The position numbers were made by a program, and so were the translations under genes. A stretch of DNA of 22,123 nt. Source: Didymodactylos carnosus (Eukaryota > Rotifera > Eurotatoria > Philodinida > Philodinidae). The stretch is from NCBI GenBank assembly GCA_905250885.1, contig CAJNOQ010002924.1:1-22123 (forward strand). The letters run 5' to 3'. The notes under the pieces are model-generated. The model was not told the origin of the DNA. It saw only the letters and a program-made list of their open reading frames with translations, and did not search any database. This document shows, in pieces, positions 9,461 to 20,223 of the stretch. The stretch's first letter is position 1. Each line of letters starts with the position of its first letter.

Positions 9461-9690
9461 ATGGGTGAAGTCACTGATGAAGGGAAACAAGTACAAACAA
9501 ACGTAACGATTTTAATTAAATCTACTGGTAGTGATGTTGAACAAGATATACTACAAGAGCTATTAAAACAGTTTCAAACGTCAGCCTAGATGTATCCTTG
9601 CACGTACCGTTAGATGTTAAATATCTTCCTGATTTTAAACATCATGAAGTTAAAGATATATTCAAATACATATCCGACAGCATGATATGA
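9461..9690 (+). pseudogene. Frameshifted coding relic, function unknown
   Basis: One frame opens at ATG 9461 and stops at TAG 9587-9589 (42 codons, including NVTILIKSTGSDVEQDILQE). A second frame, open from upstream of 9571, continues with NVSLDVSLHVPLDVKYLPDF and stops at TGA 9688-9690. Both halves have sensible protein composition, an amphipathic beta/helix pattern and no low complexity. The simplest reading is one coding exon broken by a small indel near 9560-9580; no GT-AG intron fits between the halves. Each is too short to name, and the first half loosely resembles extracellular beta/alpha modules such as SEA domains. It sits head-to-head with the secreted protein gene. Confidence 0.45.
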
Positions 9691-10859
9691 TGTATATGTA
9701 TTTTCTTTTCCTATTTCATAGCGTGACACTATCAGTTGCACTAATTTATATAAGACTTTCTGATTTGTAGTATTAGAACTTCTAACAGAGTAAGTTTGTC
9801 GTTCTCTAAAGCAACAGAATCATGCCTTGAATGGAGGGTATGTACATCTATTCAAACAGAGTATAGGGCCAAAACGTAAGACTACTTTTAGCATCATTCA
9901 TTTGAAGTTCAGTAGATTTTCATCGTCGATTCTTAATACTAACAGCTGCGATGGTAAAATACAAGTATTTCACCATGTAAATGAAAATTCCTGATATGCT
10001 TACTTAGTATTAGTATGAATGAAGTTGTTTTTGTACGATCAGATTTTGAATATCGTGCCCTGCTGCAGACTATATTATTATTAATAGATCAAATACCTTT
10101 TTTTTCTTTGTTTTTTTAGAAATCGTTTTTCTTCATGCGTAATTCAAGGAAAAAAGCCAATAGAATGGGTAATAAAATCAATCTGTAGCAAATATTCTAT
10201 TCTTCTTGAACAATACAAATGAAACAGTATGAATATTTTGTGACTAATGTGCCGATAATTGTACAGGGTGTCATAGTACATTCAGGACAGAAAGGGATCA
10301 AAGAACTAAAGAAGAAAAATATTTTCGTATTATAAAAAACAACTGCATCAAAATTTTATTATGTTTCCAGTTTCGAACCGTGTTCTAGCAGATATTGCCT
10401 ATTTTACTGACAATATGTTCAAAAGGCGTCGACTGACGTTTCTGTTAATCTAAGCTATAGATGGTGAGTACTTATAAAGCATTTTTCACTGCGGCAAATA
10501 AAAATATTTTTGAAAATCTAAACTCCTCTAGAGAGTTTCCTTTTTATTACTGTCACACTCTGTTTGAAGAAAAATAATGGCAACGCTCTGACTAACATTT
10601 ACTGAAAGATTCACTGTGATAAATATTCAGTCCACTCGATCAAAACAAGCTAAAGGAGAAAGAAAACATCGTAGACAATAAGACTATTTCTTTGTGAAGT
10701 GTTTACTTCTTTATGAGTCTTTAAAACTCATCCGTTTAATCTGATACATTCGTTCATTTTTTCGTGAATAGAAACGATAAATAACGATCGCTTTTATCTC
10801 GCTCGATCGATATCTTTCGATCGCTACTCTCAACTAATGTTATGTCACCCCGCCCAATA
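9691..10859. other. No gene seen
   Basis: The stretch is AT-rich and non-coding. A 34-codon open frame from ATG 10015 was judged too short and low in complexity at its end. CAGGGTGTC near 10264 and a weak complement near 10552-10562 may be Tc1-like ends of a ~300-bp element, but the match is poor. Confidence 0.35.
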
Positions 10860-11200
10860 TGTCGATAACGGTGTAATTAATTCCCAATCAAATGCCATTT
10901 AATACGCTACTAATAAGCCTTTAAATGGCATTTTTATAACATTTTACTCAGTTTTTAGGCCTTTTTTTACCATTATAACTGGCAACGTTTAAATGCATTT
11001 ATTTCGCGTTTTTTTATGTCAAAAAACGGTCACATAACAGCCATTTAACTGCTGCCAGTAACCCTGCTGTTCACATGTTTTTGTCATTTAAATGTCATTT
11101 TGTAGATCGTTAGAAAATGTGAAAAAAATGGCATTTAAATAAATGAGTTTTAAAGCCATTTTTTTCGCTGTAACAAGAAATTAAATGTCAATTTTCTTTT
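10860..11200. repeat. Cluster of AAATGNCATTT words in both orientations
   Basis: AAATGGCATTT, AAATGCCATTT, AAATGTCATTT and close variants occur repeatedly in both orientations, for example near 10889-10900, 10922-10932, 11087-11100, 11129-11140 and 11171-11185. Neighbouring copies can pair into hairpins. This is probably a foldback-type repeat; related words reappear at 12840-13060 and in the calpain intron. Confidence 0.5.
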
Positions 11201-12839
11201 TATGAAAAACAGCTATTTGTTACTACTATCACTATTAAAAAAGCTCAAAACAGTCAAAAACTTTATATTTTCCAATTGCTACGGATTAGTTCTTTTCCAA
11301 AGGCTTTCTTTTTACTGTACTGTTAAATGGTAGTTTTCTTTTATTCCACAGGTTGAAATTATTATTTGCTATTTGATTAACAGACTCGCCTTTTAGCTGT
11401 TCAGTTAGATAAACAACTTATTTTTCTCGAAATGAGGCGTTATCAACCGCTGTGTCAGTGATTTGGATTTGGAGTTTTTCTCAGAGCTGTAAGAAAGTGA
11501 TAAACTCTAATGAGGTGTGAAACTTAGATCGGTTGTAATAAGTCGTTCATTAATTAAAAATTTTCTTTTTATCAGCAAGAAGAAATAAGTTTATTGCAAA
11601 CGATCATGCTGAGATAAATTTCTTTGTCACCTGAAAAATCTTCAGAAAAAAATTATCGTGCAAAAAACTTCTATTACTATAGAAATTCTTTGTCCTTTTG
11701 TTTCCTTTTCTTCAAATAACCTTGGTTAAGCTTCTTTTCGTCTGTTTCAATCTCATCGGCACGTCACCCAATTCAGCTAGAATATATAACGGAATTACGG
11801 AGGCTTCATGCTAGAAGGATAATCTTTTAGAGGGGCAGTTCCATTAAATCAAATTTAAAATGTCTTAATGCTGAATGAACCTATTAGAAGTGCTCTCGGT
11901 GGAAGTCGCACATAGGATCGCATAGAAAATCTTTTTGTAACTCTAAACGACAAAGTAGCAACAGATTGGTTTTTTTATTTGTAAATCGCCTAAAGTGTCC
12001 TAAAGTAGAATAAAATAAACGCTGCCATCAGATTTAGCATCTCCAAGGTTAAGTAACCTCATTTCCTACTATAACTAGTATCTAAATCATCAGTGGGAAG
12101 CTTTTCAATCAATCATAGATGAAGGTTAAACAAACAAACAAATAAATAAATGTCATCTCATTCGGCTTCATGGGATTGATCGCTGTTTTATTGAACAATT
12201 GTGTCACCAATCACATGTCGCCAGCTGACTGGTAGTACTAAATTCATTTGATTGTTGGCGGTTTTCTAGAAATCCCGTCAAAATCCTATCATCTGCTTAA
12301 CACCAGGAAAGGAAAAAAATACTAAATTAGGTATTCATTTGAAGATAAATAAAGTTATGTTTTGTTAGATTTTGAACTCGTCCAACACGCTATAAAACGA
12401 GTGATATCTGTTAATGCAGATAAGGTCCTCAAGTCAAAAATTCTTTCCGAATGTCAGAGGAGAAAATCTCATTTGCGGATCGAAATATGACAGGGGTCTT
12501 TATATACCTTTAGTAGGACTACCGATTGCATATACTCAAACCTTCCCAGCTTTAAGTCATGTATAAAGTGGGCGGACGTGTATGGAAGTACACTGTTATC
12601 TCTACAGTGATTAACTCTGCTAATAGAATACTTCGTACATCCTCTGTGTACGATGACATTTTTTCTGCTTTATTATTTTGCCTTTCGTTAGTACGATCAG
12701 TTCAGAACTACCTGCCCCTAAACTAGCTGTTAGATGCTGATTTATGGTCAGTTTTTTTGCCGTTTTGAAAGTGGGAAAGACTGCCTCAAATCAGTTATCC
12801 TACAAGCATTTTTCTTTTGCATTAGATGACGGTCTGATA
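11201..12839. other. No gene seen; short AAAC/AAAT microsatellite
   Basis: No supported coding sequence. A short (AAAC)n/(AAAT)n microsatellite lies at about 12126-12150. On the minus strand 11681-11764 holds a 27-codon charged open frame without splice support. Confidence 0.35.
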
Positions 12840-13060
12840 ACTGGATGAAAAATGACATTTTACAGTGTCCCTGAAAGGGCATTCTTTTTGCCATAGGCCA
12901 TTATTAGACATTTTTTTCAACGTTAATGGAAACTCAGGAAAGGTCATTATAATGCACATTAAATGTCAATTTTAAGCCATTTTTTACACATTAAACGACA
13001 ATTTTTTGCCATATCGTTAACAGGCTGTTAACAGACAATTAAATGGCAGTTTTCATGCAT
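12840..13060. repeat. Second cluster of AAATGNCAATTT repeat words
   Basis: ATTAAATGTCAATTTT (from 12958), ATTAAACGACAATTTT (from 12990) and AATTAAATGGCAGTTTT (from 13038) are diverged copies of one unit, with GCCATTTTT words between them. A GTTAACAGGCTGTTAAC inverted pair lies at about 13016-13032. These match the words in the 10860-11200 cluster, so both are probably arms or copies of one repeat family. Confidence 0.45.
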
Positions 13061-14478
13061 CTGGGCAGGTTTATTTTTTTCGTAGAACACGAATTTTCAA
13101 ATAAACTCCCTATCGTAATCCTTACTACGTTGCAACCCGTCGGAATACTAAACAATGGTTCAATAGTGATTACGTGCATAACCGGTAATACGATTCTTAT
13201 ACTAACACTAGCACACATAAATTGAATAAATGAGATGGCCGCCGTGGCAGCACCAGCCTTGGCTTGTTTCTTAAGAAAATATTTCGGACATGAATAAGCT
13301 TGACGAGTCCGCGTACGGCAGAAGCTATTAATGGTTTAACTAAATTAACGTGTTAAGAAATATCTACTCATAAATGATGAGTCTGATTGGAGAAATCATA
13401 GAACCGTATAGGTATAAGGCGATCTTCCAGGTATATCATTCTCCCAAAATGGCTTTGCTTAACTTGTAACGTGATGCCACTGTTCTGGGCTCGATTCTCG
13501 GTCCAGAAGCACACTTTTATTCCTTCTTTCAGCTGCTGTTAAAAATTCAATCATTTTCAAATTTTTGTCTCATACACAAAAAGTTCATGGTAGTATTGAT
13601 CCAGAAGTGGTCCGACTAAAACTGAAAAACGAAATATTTCCATGACTGTACCACATTGATCCAGAAAAAAAGTATATATTAAAGCTCCCCATAGCAGACT
13701 AAATAATCCGATAAATCGCGAGACTATCGTCCACGAGGATTAAGATGCTTGCGAATGCTTTTCCGTGATGCTCAGTGCTGATGGATAGCTTGTATCATTG
13801 CACAGCGGTAAAATAGACAGTACTAATAATCCAATAATATGAAAATATTAATTGTATGAGTTAAACAGTCATTGTTCTAAAGTTTAAAATTCACTATTGT
13901 CTATTGCCATTTATGAAACTTTTAGTTTGTGGAATAAATTGGTATTGTCTTTTTAAATTTGTGCCTAAAGATGCAAGATTATTTTTAATTCTATACAAAA
14001 TATTCAGAAATTAAGTACGTAACTGTGATACATCAGATTGATAAACAACCTTTCTATTACAAAATAAATTAACAATGATTGCAGTTATAAAGTACCTTGA
14101 TGTCTGTTCAAGTGCTTTTTTTATCATTATTAATAGTATGACTCGACGTTAGCTCATTGTTGTTCTTTAGTGGTTGAAACCGAATTCGATTTCTTTCAGC
14201 CTAAAGTGCAAAGAATTAATAAATAAAGAAAAATAGTCTATTTTTTCTCTAACAAAGAGAAGTGCTTGATCACATATATAAGTTATAGCTAAACTTTGCA
14301 GCATAAAATTTTCTTCTGGATCATCCTTCTCAGAGTACACGATAGTTCAAGTACATCCACTAAAAGTCCGAATGTGAATGTTTTTTCATATACTGCAAAC
14401 GTTACCTTAAACGTCTAGTGTAGATAAAATACAGAAAATATCAACCTCTCTCACTGCTGTTCAAATCAATTAGCAACA
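13061..14478. other. No gene seen; tRNA T-arm-like patch
   Basis: A GC-richer patch stands at 13228-13330 with a 20-codon open frame and no splice support. At 13474-13492 CTGGGCTCGATTCTCGG resembles a tRNA T-arm (box B), but no A box or acceptor partner is found upstream, so it may be the edge of an old SINE. ATTGATCCAGAA occurs twice (near 13597 and 13655). Confidence 0.35.
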
Positions 14479-14592
14479 ATGTATCAAATTGGAACTGTGG
14501 ACTCTACATCGACAAATAACCTTGAGGAATACATCTGGCACCGGATCTTGCATCAACAACGAATACTGAATGGAATGAAGGTTAAACCCTAA
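14479..14592 (+). other. Short exon-like ORF (37 codons), unproven
   Basis: ATG 14479 opens a 37-codon frame with good amino-acid variety (NLEEYIWHRILHQQRILNGM) ending at TAA 14590-14592. A possible donor (AAG|GTTAAA) lies at 14581. A second exon-like stretch near 14626-14674 ends at a GTAAGC donor, but the phases of the two do not agree. It may be a relic of a gene; I cannot name it. Confidence 0.2.
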
Positions 14593-15000
14593 AACAAAGA
14601 AAATAAACTATCGTGTGCTCTAGGGAAGGTGGTCTAGAAGAAAATCTTGATTGTCCATTGTTCTTGAAGAAAATGCCAAGTAAGCATGATGAAACCTGAT
14701 TGATAACAGTAAACGGAGGAAAGAAACCTTATAATAAAGTGTGAGATCAAAGGTCGTAACATAACGGGAAAGCGTGAGTTTAGTCGTAAGATAAAACATG
14801 GAATGTCAAAAAACAGAAATGTTTAAAAATTATTAAAATCTTTATACTACGGATGAAGACGTTTAGACGCTGAAAATGGAACTGTTACGCAAAAAAGTAT
14901 ATTAATTATCGTGTTCTATTAGCAGGCGATAAAAAGGCTGAATTATCAAAAGAAAGAAGCGAGAGCCATGTAAGTGGCAAAATAGCTTGTTCAATCTTAC

Positions 15001-15094
15001 CACAATCTTGCTCTGATGACATTCTAGCACAATTTTGCCATAGTGCCGTTGAAATGATTTCACTTGGAACTCGATCTTGTTTCAAGCTTTTCAT
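15001..15094 (-). other. Possible short exon with donor, unproven
   Basis: From ATG 15094 on the minus strand 31 codons of mixed composition (VPSEIISTALWQNCARMSSE) run into a good splice donor, G|GTAAGA, at 15000. The open frame extends eight codons upstream of the ATG. No partner exon was found on either side. It may be an orphan exon or a chance frame. Confidence 0.22.
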
Positions 15095-16333
15095 GACGTT
15101 TGTGTTATCACAATAAAGTCATAAGGTTTTCGTGCTAAGATCATAGAGTTTGGTGTATATGGGAAAAAGTGAGAAATTAGGTGAAATCCTGCTTGAAATC
15201 TCAAATTTATTGTCAAGATCACAGAAAGTTGGAGACCGGTCTGATTGTTATTTTAAAAATCTAAATATCTAATAATCTTTCCCAAAGAAGGCATCAGTTT
15301 TTTCCAAAAATCATAATTGTGAAAATCAAACCCTACTGAAACTTTGCTGTTGAATTCTTTTCGTTAAATGAAGCGGAAATACTACTAAAATATTACGTTA
15401 TACACAGAAAAAAGGCATTATTAGACGATTATTTTAGGATAAATAACAAACGCATTACGATAGTGTTATCATCAACATTTAATAACAACACAAGTAAGTG
15501 TCAATGATGCTTCAGACGAAACAAATGTATTTATTAACGAAAATATCTGATAATTCTTCTGAAAAAACTATTTTTCATGGATTCAGACTGGGCTAGATTT
15601 TTTTAGTTCATAGACTGGACTTGGACTCAGAATTTTGAGTCCATATGGAGCTTTAGTGCACACCTAGTGATGGCCATTCTTGTTACCACTTGCTCACTAG
15701 ATTTCTCTCAACAATCTTTAAGAGTTCAAAATTTTGTTGATTTGAAGGTGAGTACTCAAAGAAAATGTTTTGTAGGTAAGAAATTCAGGGGCTTTTTGAT
15801 TTATCTCAATTATCAGCATAAAAACCGTGAAAACGAATTTTGTAATAAAATAAATCGAAGCTTGTCTGCGTGGATATCATCATATTAAACTCTTATTGAA
15901 TAAGAACAATCAATAACCATGGAAGATCGGAGGTACGTTATTGTTAAAAATCATCCCAATGTACCATGGAACCATGACAATGAATCATTTTAGAAAAAAT
16001 AAAAAAGAATTCAGTGTTTTACACCAAGTGTTGTCAATTTCATTTTAAAACTTAAATAATGCAAAAACTTGAAAACTACATTCTGAATATTTTCTAGATG
16101 ACAAACAGCAATATGTCGGCGTTATTTTAGCGGAATGTTAAAAAATTATCAAACTATTCGAAAATTTGTAATAATGGTTGAGAATTTTCATGAGATATAT
16201 AGTTTGACCGAATCATAAATATGAAACAGAAGCTTCGTTGATGCTAGCGATAGATATGCTGTACTTGTAGGTACATCTTGTGCCATCTTCAATTTAAGTT
16301 CTAACAATCTAGTATTATGTTGACTCTAATCAT
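15095..16333. other. No gene seen; 3' flank of the membrane-protein gene
   Basis: AT-rich sequence with no supported exon. The open frame at 15667-15888 has no motif. The part next to 16334 must contain the 3' UTR and polyadenylation site of the minus-strand gene, but no clear AATAAA is seen close to the stop. Confidence 0.35.
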
Positions 16334-19300
16334 TTAATCTGGTGATGATGGTGTTAATGATTTATTCAATGATTGTCTGAAATTCTTACTTGGCGATTTT
16401 GATGTTGCACTATAATCTTCGACTAGTTGTTGTTTTTTTCGTCGTCGATAAACGCAAAATGGCACGATAGTAATGACTAAAAGCAGGATGATTGTTATAC
16501 CAATGATAGCTAGTAACGATCGCGATTTTAAACCAGAAATAGTGTTGATTGATGCTGAGACATTGCTTAGTTGTTGTACATGCAATGAATAAGACTCAGA
16601 TGTCACGGTTGCTAATGTGACGTTTACTGCAGAACTGATTACTATAGCTAATTGTTCTGATGTAGGCTGTTCTACTGGTGGAAGAACAAAGGATTCTACA
16701 CTTCTGTTTGATATAACCATTTGTGCATCTTCAAAGAAAATAAATGCAGATTCTCGAGGATGTAGTAGCATATTTTACCATTTGCCGGTGAAAATGTTGT
16801 TCTGGCCAAATTTGTTTTACCGCGAAGCACGCCGGTAGCTTTTAGAGTCCCAAGGATAATAACAGCTAATAAACCGAGGAAAGTTACAATAGCAACTGGT
16901 GATTTCCATCCAGATCGTCGCCTGAACTGCCCACCTCGTGAAAAATTACCAGATATCTAAACAATAAGCATTAGGTAAAGTCCGTAGAATGACTCGTTTA
17001 CACTTGTTAGTAGGACTACTTATAACTTTTGATAAACAACTTGAATTTCTTTCAAAATTTAGCATCATATATCATTATTGTAGTAGTCCATAGTTACGAT
17101 GAGAAATAAGAAAAAATTCTTCTGTCTTTTTTATTTTGACCAATTAAGAGACCTTGTTCCTTCGACTTTTAATCTAGTTTGTAGTTTGCTATAAAGTGCT
17201 AAATATTATACGCAGAAAAAGTGGATTCATAGTTAAGCAACTATGGTGCATCAAATGGATATATTCTCGGAATCTTCAGAGGGACTCTAGAGGACCTCCA
17301 TGGGTCACCCAAGGATCTTCAGGGGATATCTCCAGAAAATCGTTCAGGTGAAACTAGTCTGTGAGGAAATTTTACTGCCTATGATTATGAAACTAAAGAT
17401 TACTAGGGTTTGAGCCAAAAGTATTGCTGATAGTTATGTTCGTAATATACTGCACAATCCAACGCTAACTTACTATTAGTGTGCTTTTGTACATATCTTC
17501 TAATCCTTGATCATCTTGTAATGAAAATATAGTTCGTCGATTATGAAAAATATGCTCTGGTAATGGATTTGTTTGTTTTGCCAAGGCCATCGCTGCTACA
17601 TAGGGATCACCATTCGTGGTTTGAAGCACCAGCGCCGTCATAACACTACTATAACCCAAAAAACCTGTACTAATAAATACAGTTTGTCTCGGGAATATGG
17701 TACGATCTTTTTCTGCGATATTCACGTAAAACTGAATAATTTTCTCGATAATTTCAAACCTCAAAGTAAAAATTTTCGTTTCATATCAATTATTAACAAC
17801 TTTTGATTTCTTTTTGTTTACCATCTCATCATGCATTGTTTTGTAAACGTATCAACATTATTATTTAATTCGTTACTATTTTGTTCTCTATCATATTTAA
17901 TGAATGCATATTCTGAAATAAATGTTGGTGTGCTCATATAGCCACTAACAACTTTAGCAACAGTCATTATGTTCATATCGGGAGGGAAATTAATCTGATT
18001 ATATAACTGAATTTGTTTAATCAGTTTTATCTTCTGATCTGTATGACCTTCTAAACGCAATATTCCAACATTTTCCGTTTTACTTGGATCTAAATGAGGT
18101 GTAATGAATGTATCAAAAGCATTTAATATGGAGAACATTTTATTTCGATCAGCTGTTAACATAGGAAATATGAAACCAACATTTTGTAATATAATTCGTA
18201 GTTGGCTAATACCATAATTAGTGGCTGAAAAACTAGCGGAACAATTTTACACATATGTAAGATATGAATATAACGGATGGCTCAGGATAAATCGTTTAGT
18301 ATTTTGCTCATATCTCACGAGCATCTCATATCGTCAGTTAGATTTTATTCCCTGAGCTTTATTATGCTTTTAAGGGATGCGCCTAGAAAATTTTCGACAA
18401 CAAATGTATTTAAATTCTTTTTTACATCGTAAAAATAAAAGAGTATGAGTTAAATAATGCGAAGCTTCAATCTCTGTGACCTTGTAATGCAAAAAGCAAC
18501 AGAAAAAAATTATGTTGAACGTAGAGCTGAACGAGTGGCGAGTATATTCGCGGATCCTACTCTTCGCCATGTCTTTTTTGTCTTACTTCTGACGAAGAGA
18601 CGAGTATCCACGGGTGACAGACGGATTGATACAATCTTTTCTTAGCAATCAGTAGCGTCATACGCAAACTTTTATAGAGGGTATTCTAATCACTTGTTCT
18701 AGTTGTCCGTTCTGCACAAAAGTAAAGGTTGTGATGTTTCTTTTTTGTTCTTTGTTACTTACGGCGAGCTCACCGGGCGATCTAAAAATCTATGCCCTTG
18801 CATCGCGGGTACTATGCATAAAAGTGGGACGAAAATGTATGTTCTCATACTGCGAAGTGCCTTGTATCTTTTCATCTATCATACGTTTGATTTAGACGTG
18901 ATTTTGGTGCATAAAAGGCGATTTTACCAAGCTTTGCCAAAAGAAAGGGAATTTTTGTGGCCTTATCTCTTAACAAAAAGAAATAAAAGCTTTCTCTGTC
19001 TCTATGTAACAGAAGAATTATGTGATTGTAGGATAAGGCAATCCCAGTCAGTGTTTGCTTTTCACCGTGTTAAAAGATTCTCCCATGATGGATGTGATTA
19101 ACATAGTTTTAAATGTAGCCAGTTGATAAAGCTTTCTAACGGTCACAAAACGGCCATCTTCTCTTTTTTGGTTCAACAAAACATAAAGGACCAAAAAACT
19201 GCAATTTGTTTTTTTTTGCATTGCAAAGTCATAGACATTAAAGCTTCTCATTATTTAACTCATACTCTTTTATTTTTATGGTATATGAAAAATTGTTCAA

Positions 19301-19800
19301 TACATTCTTGTTTAGAAATTTCAAGGCGCATCTTTTAAAAGCATGATAAAGCTCAGGAAACCGACCGATTTATTCTGGATCACCCGTTAATTCTTATATC
19401 ATAATCAACCAATGTCTCTTTTAAAAATTGATTTAGTTTCTAATCCAAAAAAACACGTGAGTGCAATAAATCAGCTAGTTTTCGTCACACATTGCGTATG
19501 CTACTATCTTGAATATTCTCCTGTGCAACGTTTCATATAATCTTTTTACCCGGCAATATAGTCTTAAATCCGGCATCAAATTGATGTAATACGAATACTA
19601 AACTTGTTATTTGAACAGGACCGCTAATAGGTAATATATACAGCCAAGCTAATAGTCGAAATAAACTTTTCAATGTACGATGATAATATGCACACTGGTA
19701 GAATAATTGTCGATACTGACGTTTATCCACCACATTTACTTTGGTTTTTCCGAAACAGCTATCTGATCTTATCAATAGAGTTCGTGATCCAACACCAGAA
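16334..19800 (-). CDS. Unrecognised membrane protein, 3' part, five exons
   Basis: Minus-strand exons: 19800-19550, 18224-17822, 17759-17474, 16956-16821 and 16728-16334 (stop TAA). Joins agree in phase: 1 (CCG G|CC), 2 (TG|G, Trp), 0 and 1 (G|AT), with GT donors and AG acceptors throughout; introns are 1325, 62, 517 and 92 nt. About 489 residues are visible, and the first exon opens at an acceptor in phase 2, so the N-terminus is missing. The first three exons give a largely helical region I cannot assign; exon 1 has a hydrophobic stretch (FRLLAWLYILPIS). Exon 4 has a basic RRRSGWK then a TM segment (AIVTFLGLLAVIILGTL). Exon 5 has a lumenal part with three N-glycosylation sequons, a TM segment (LLAIIGITIILLLVITIV) and a basic, Ser/Lys-rich 37-residue tail. 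An acceptor at 16753 for the last exon also keeps frame. The last two exons could belong to a separate gene. Confidence 0.6.
18250..19410. mobile_element. Inverted-repeat element inside an intron
   Basis: About 18258-18298 and 18348-18520 recur in reverse complement at about 19165-19408; shared blocks include CCTGAGCTTTATNATGCTTTTAA and AAAAATAAAAGAGTATGAGTTAAATAATG. The left arm has ~50 extra bases (about 18300-18350). The loop holds only short open frames, the longest at 18703-19101, with no transposase motif. The element lies wholly in the 1325-nt intron and ends only ~25 bases from the acceptor of the next exon. It looks like a non-autonomous DNA transposon with long, moderately diverged arms. 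No clear target-site duplication is visible. Confidence 0.7.
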
Positions 19801-20223
19801 CTTGTAAGAAAAAATCAAATAAAAATACATGTTTCAATTTTATTCTCTCATAAATTGTCTTGTTATGATAGCATTACTAAATTTCAAAGGCGTAGTGAAT
19901 GATTAGAGACTACGTAAGCAGACATTTCTCTCGAACTTATACTTATGCTCTATTATACAACTTATAGTATGTTTGATAAAGATGTGTAGAATTGTGAAAA
20001 ACTGTTTTTAAAAACAATTCGATTTTATTGTCCATGTTAGACAAGCCTAGTAACGTGGGATGTTCTTGAAAGACATGTGATGAAAGTATCGTTTTTTATG
20101 CTTTTCACTTTTAAAGAGAACGAAAATTGTAGAGCATTTGAATAAATTGTCACGATTATAAAGAGAACAACATTTTTTCTAAAAAATATTTCTTGTGTTC
20201 GAGAGCTGGTATCATTTACTTAC
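19801..20223. other. Upstream intron/flank; contains direct-repeat copy A
   Basis: On the minus strand this should be the intron before the first visible exon of the membrane-protein gene (acceptor TTTTTTCTTACAAG ending at 19801). No upstream exon ending in phase 2 was found. The part from 19996 belongs to a direct repeat. Confidence 0.35.
19996..20170 (+). repeat. Direct repeat, copy A
   Basis: This ~175-bp stretch recurs in the same orientation at 21007-21182. A central block around 20065-20090 (TTCTTGAAAGACATGTGATG) is identical in both, with scattered differences elsewhere. Copy A lies outside the 20224-21922 inverted-repeat element and copy B inside it. Confidence 0.75.

Noticed and set aside
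10015..10119. 34-codon plus-strand ORF
   Set aside because: Short, ends in a poly-T-derived Phe-rich tail, no splice or start context.
10264..10562. Possible ~300-bp Tc1-like MITE starting CAGGGTGTC
   Set aside because: The right end matches only loosely and no TA duplication is visible on both sides.
13232..13294. 20-codon ORF beginning ATGGCCGCCGTGGCAGC
   Set aside because: Too short and without splice signals; the GC-rich patch alone is not evidence of coding.
13440..13520. tRNA or SINE with a T-arm-like CTGGGCTCGATTCTCGG
   Set aside because: Only the T-arm is present; no D-arm, anticodon arm or acceptor partner fits.
16759..16801. 26-nt mini-intron between the last two membrane-protein exons
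   Set aside because: A better donor upstream (16820) with an acceptor at 16729 gives a normal 92-nt intron and keeps frame.
18703..19101. 132-codon plus-strand ORF as a transposase
   Set aside because: No DDE/DDD pattern or DNA-binding motif is visible; likely chance within the element loop.
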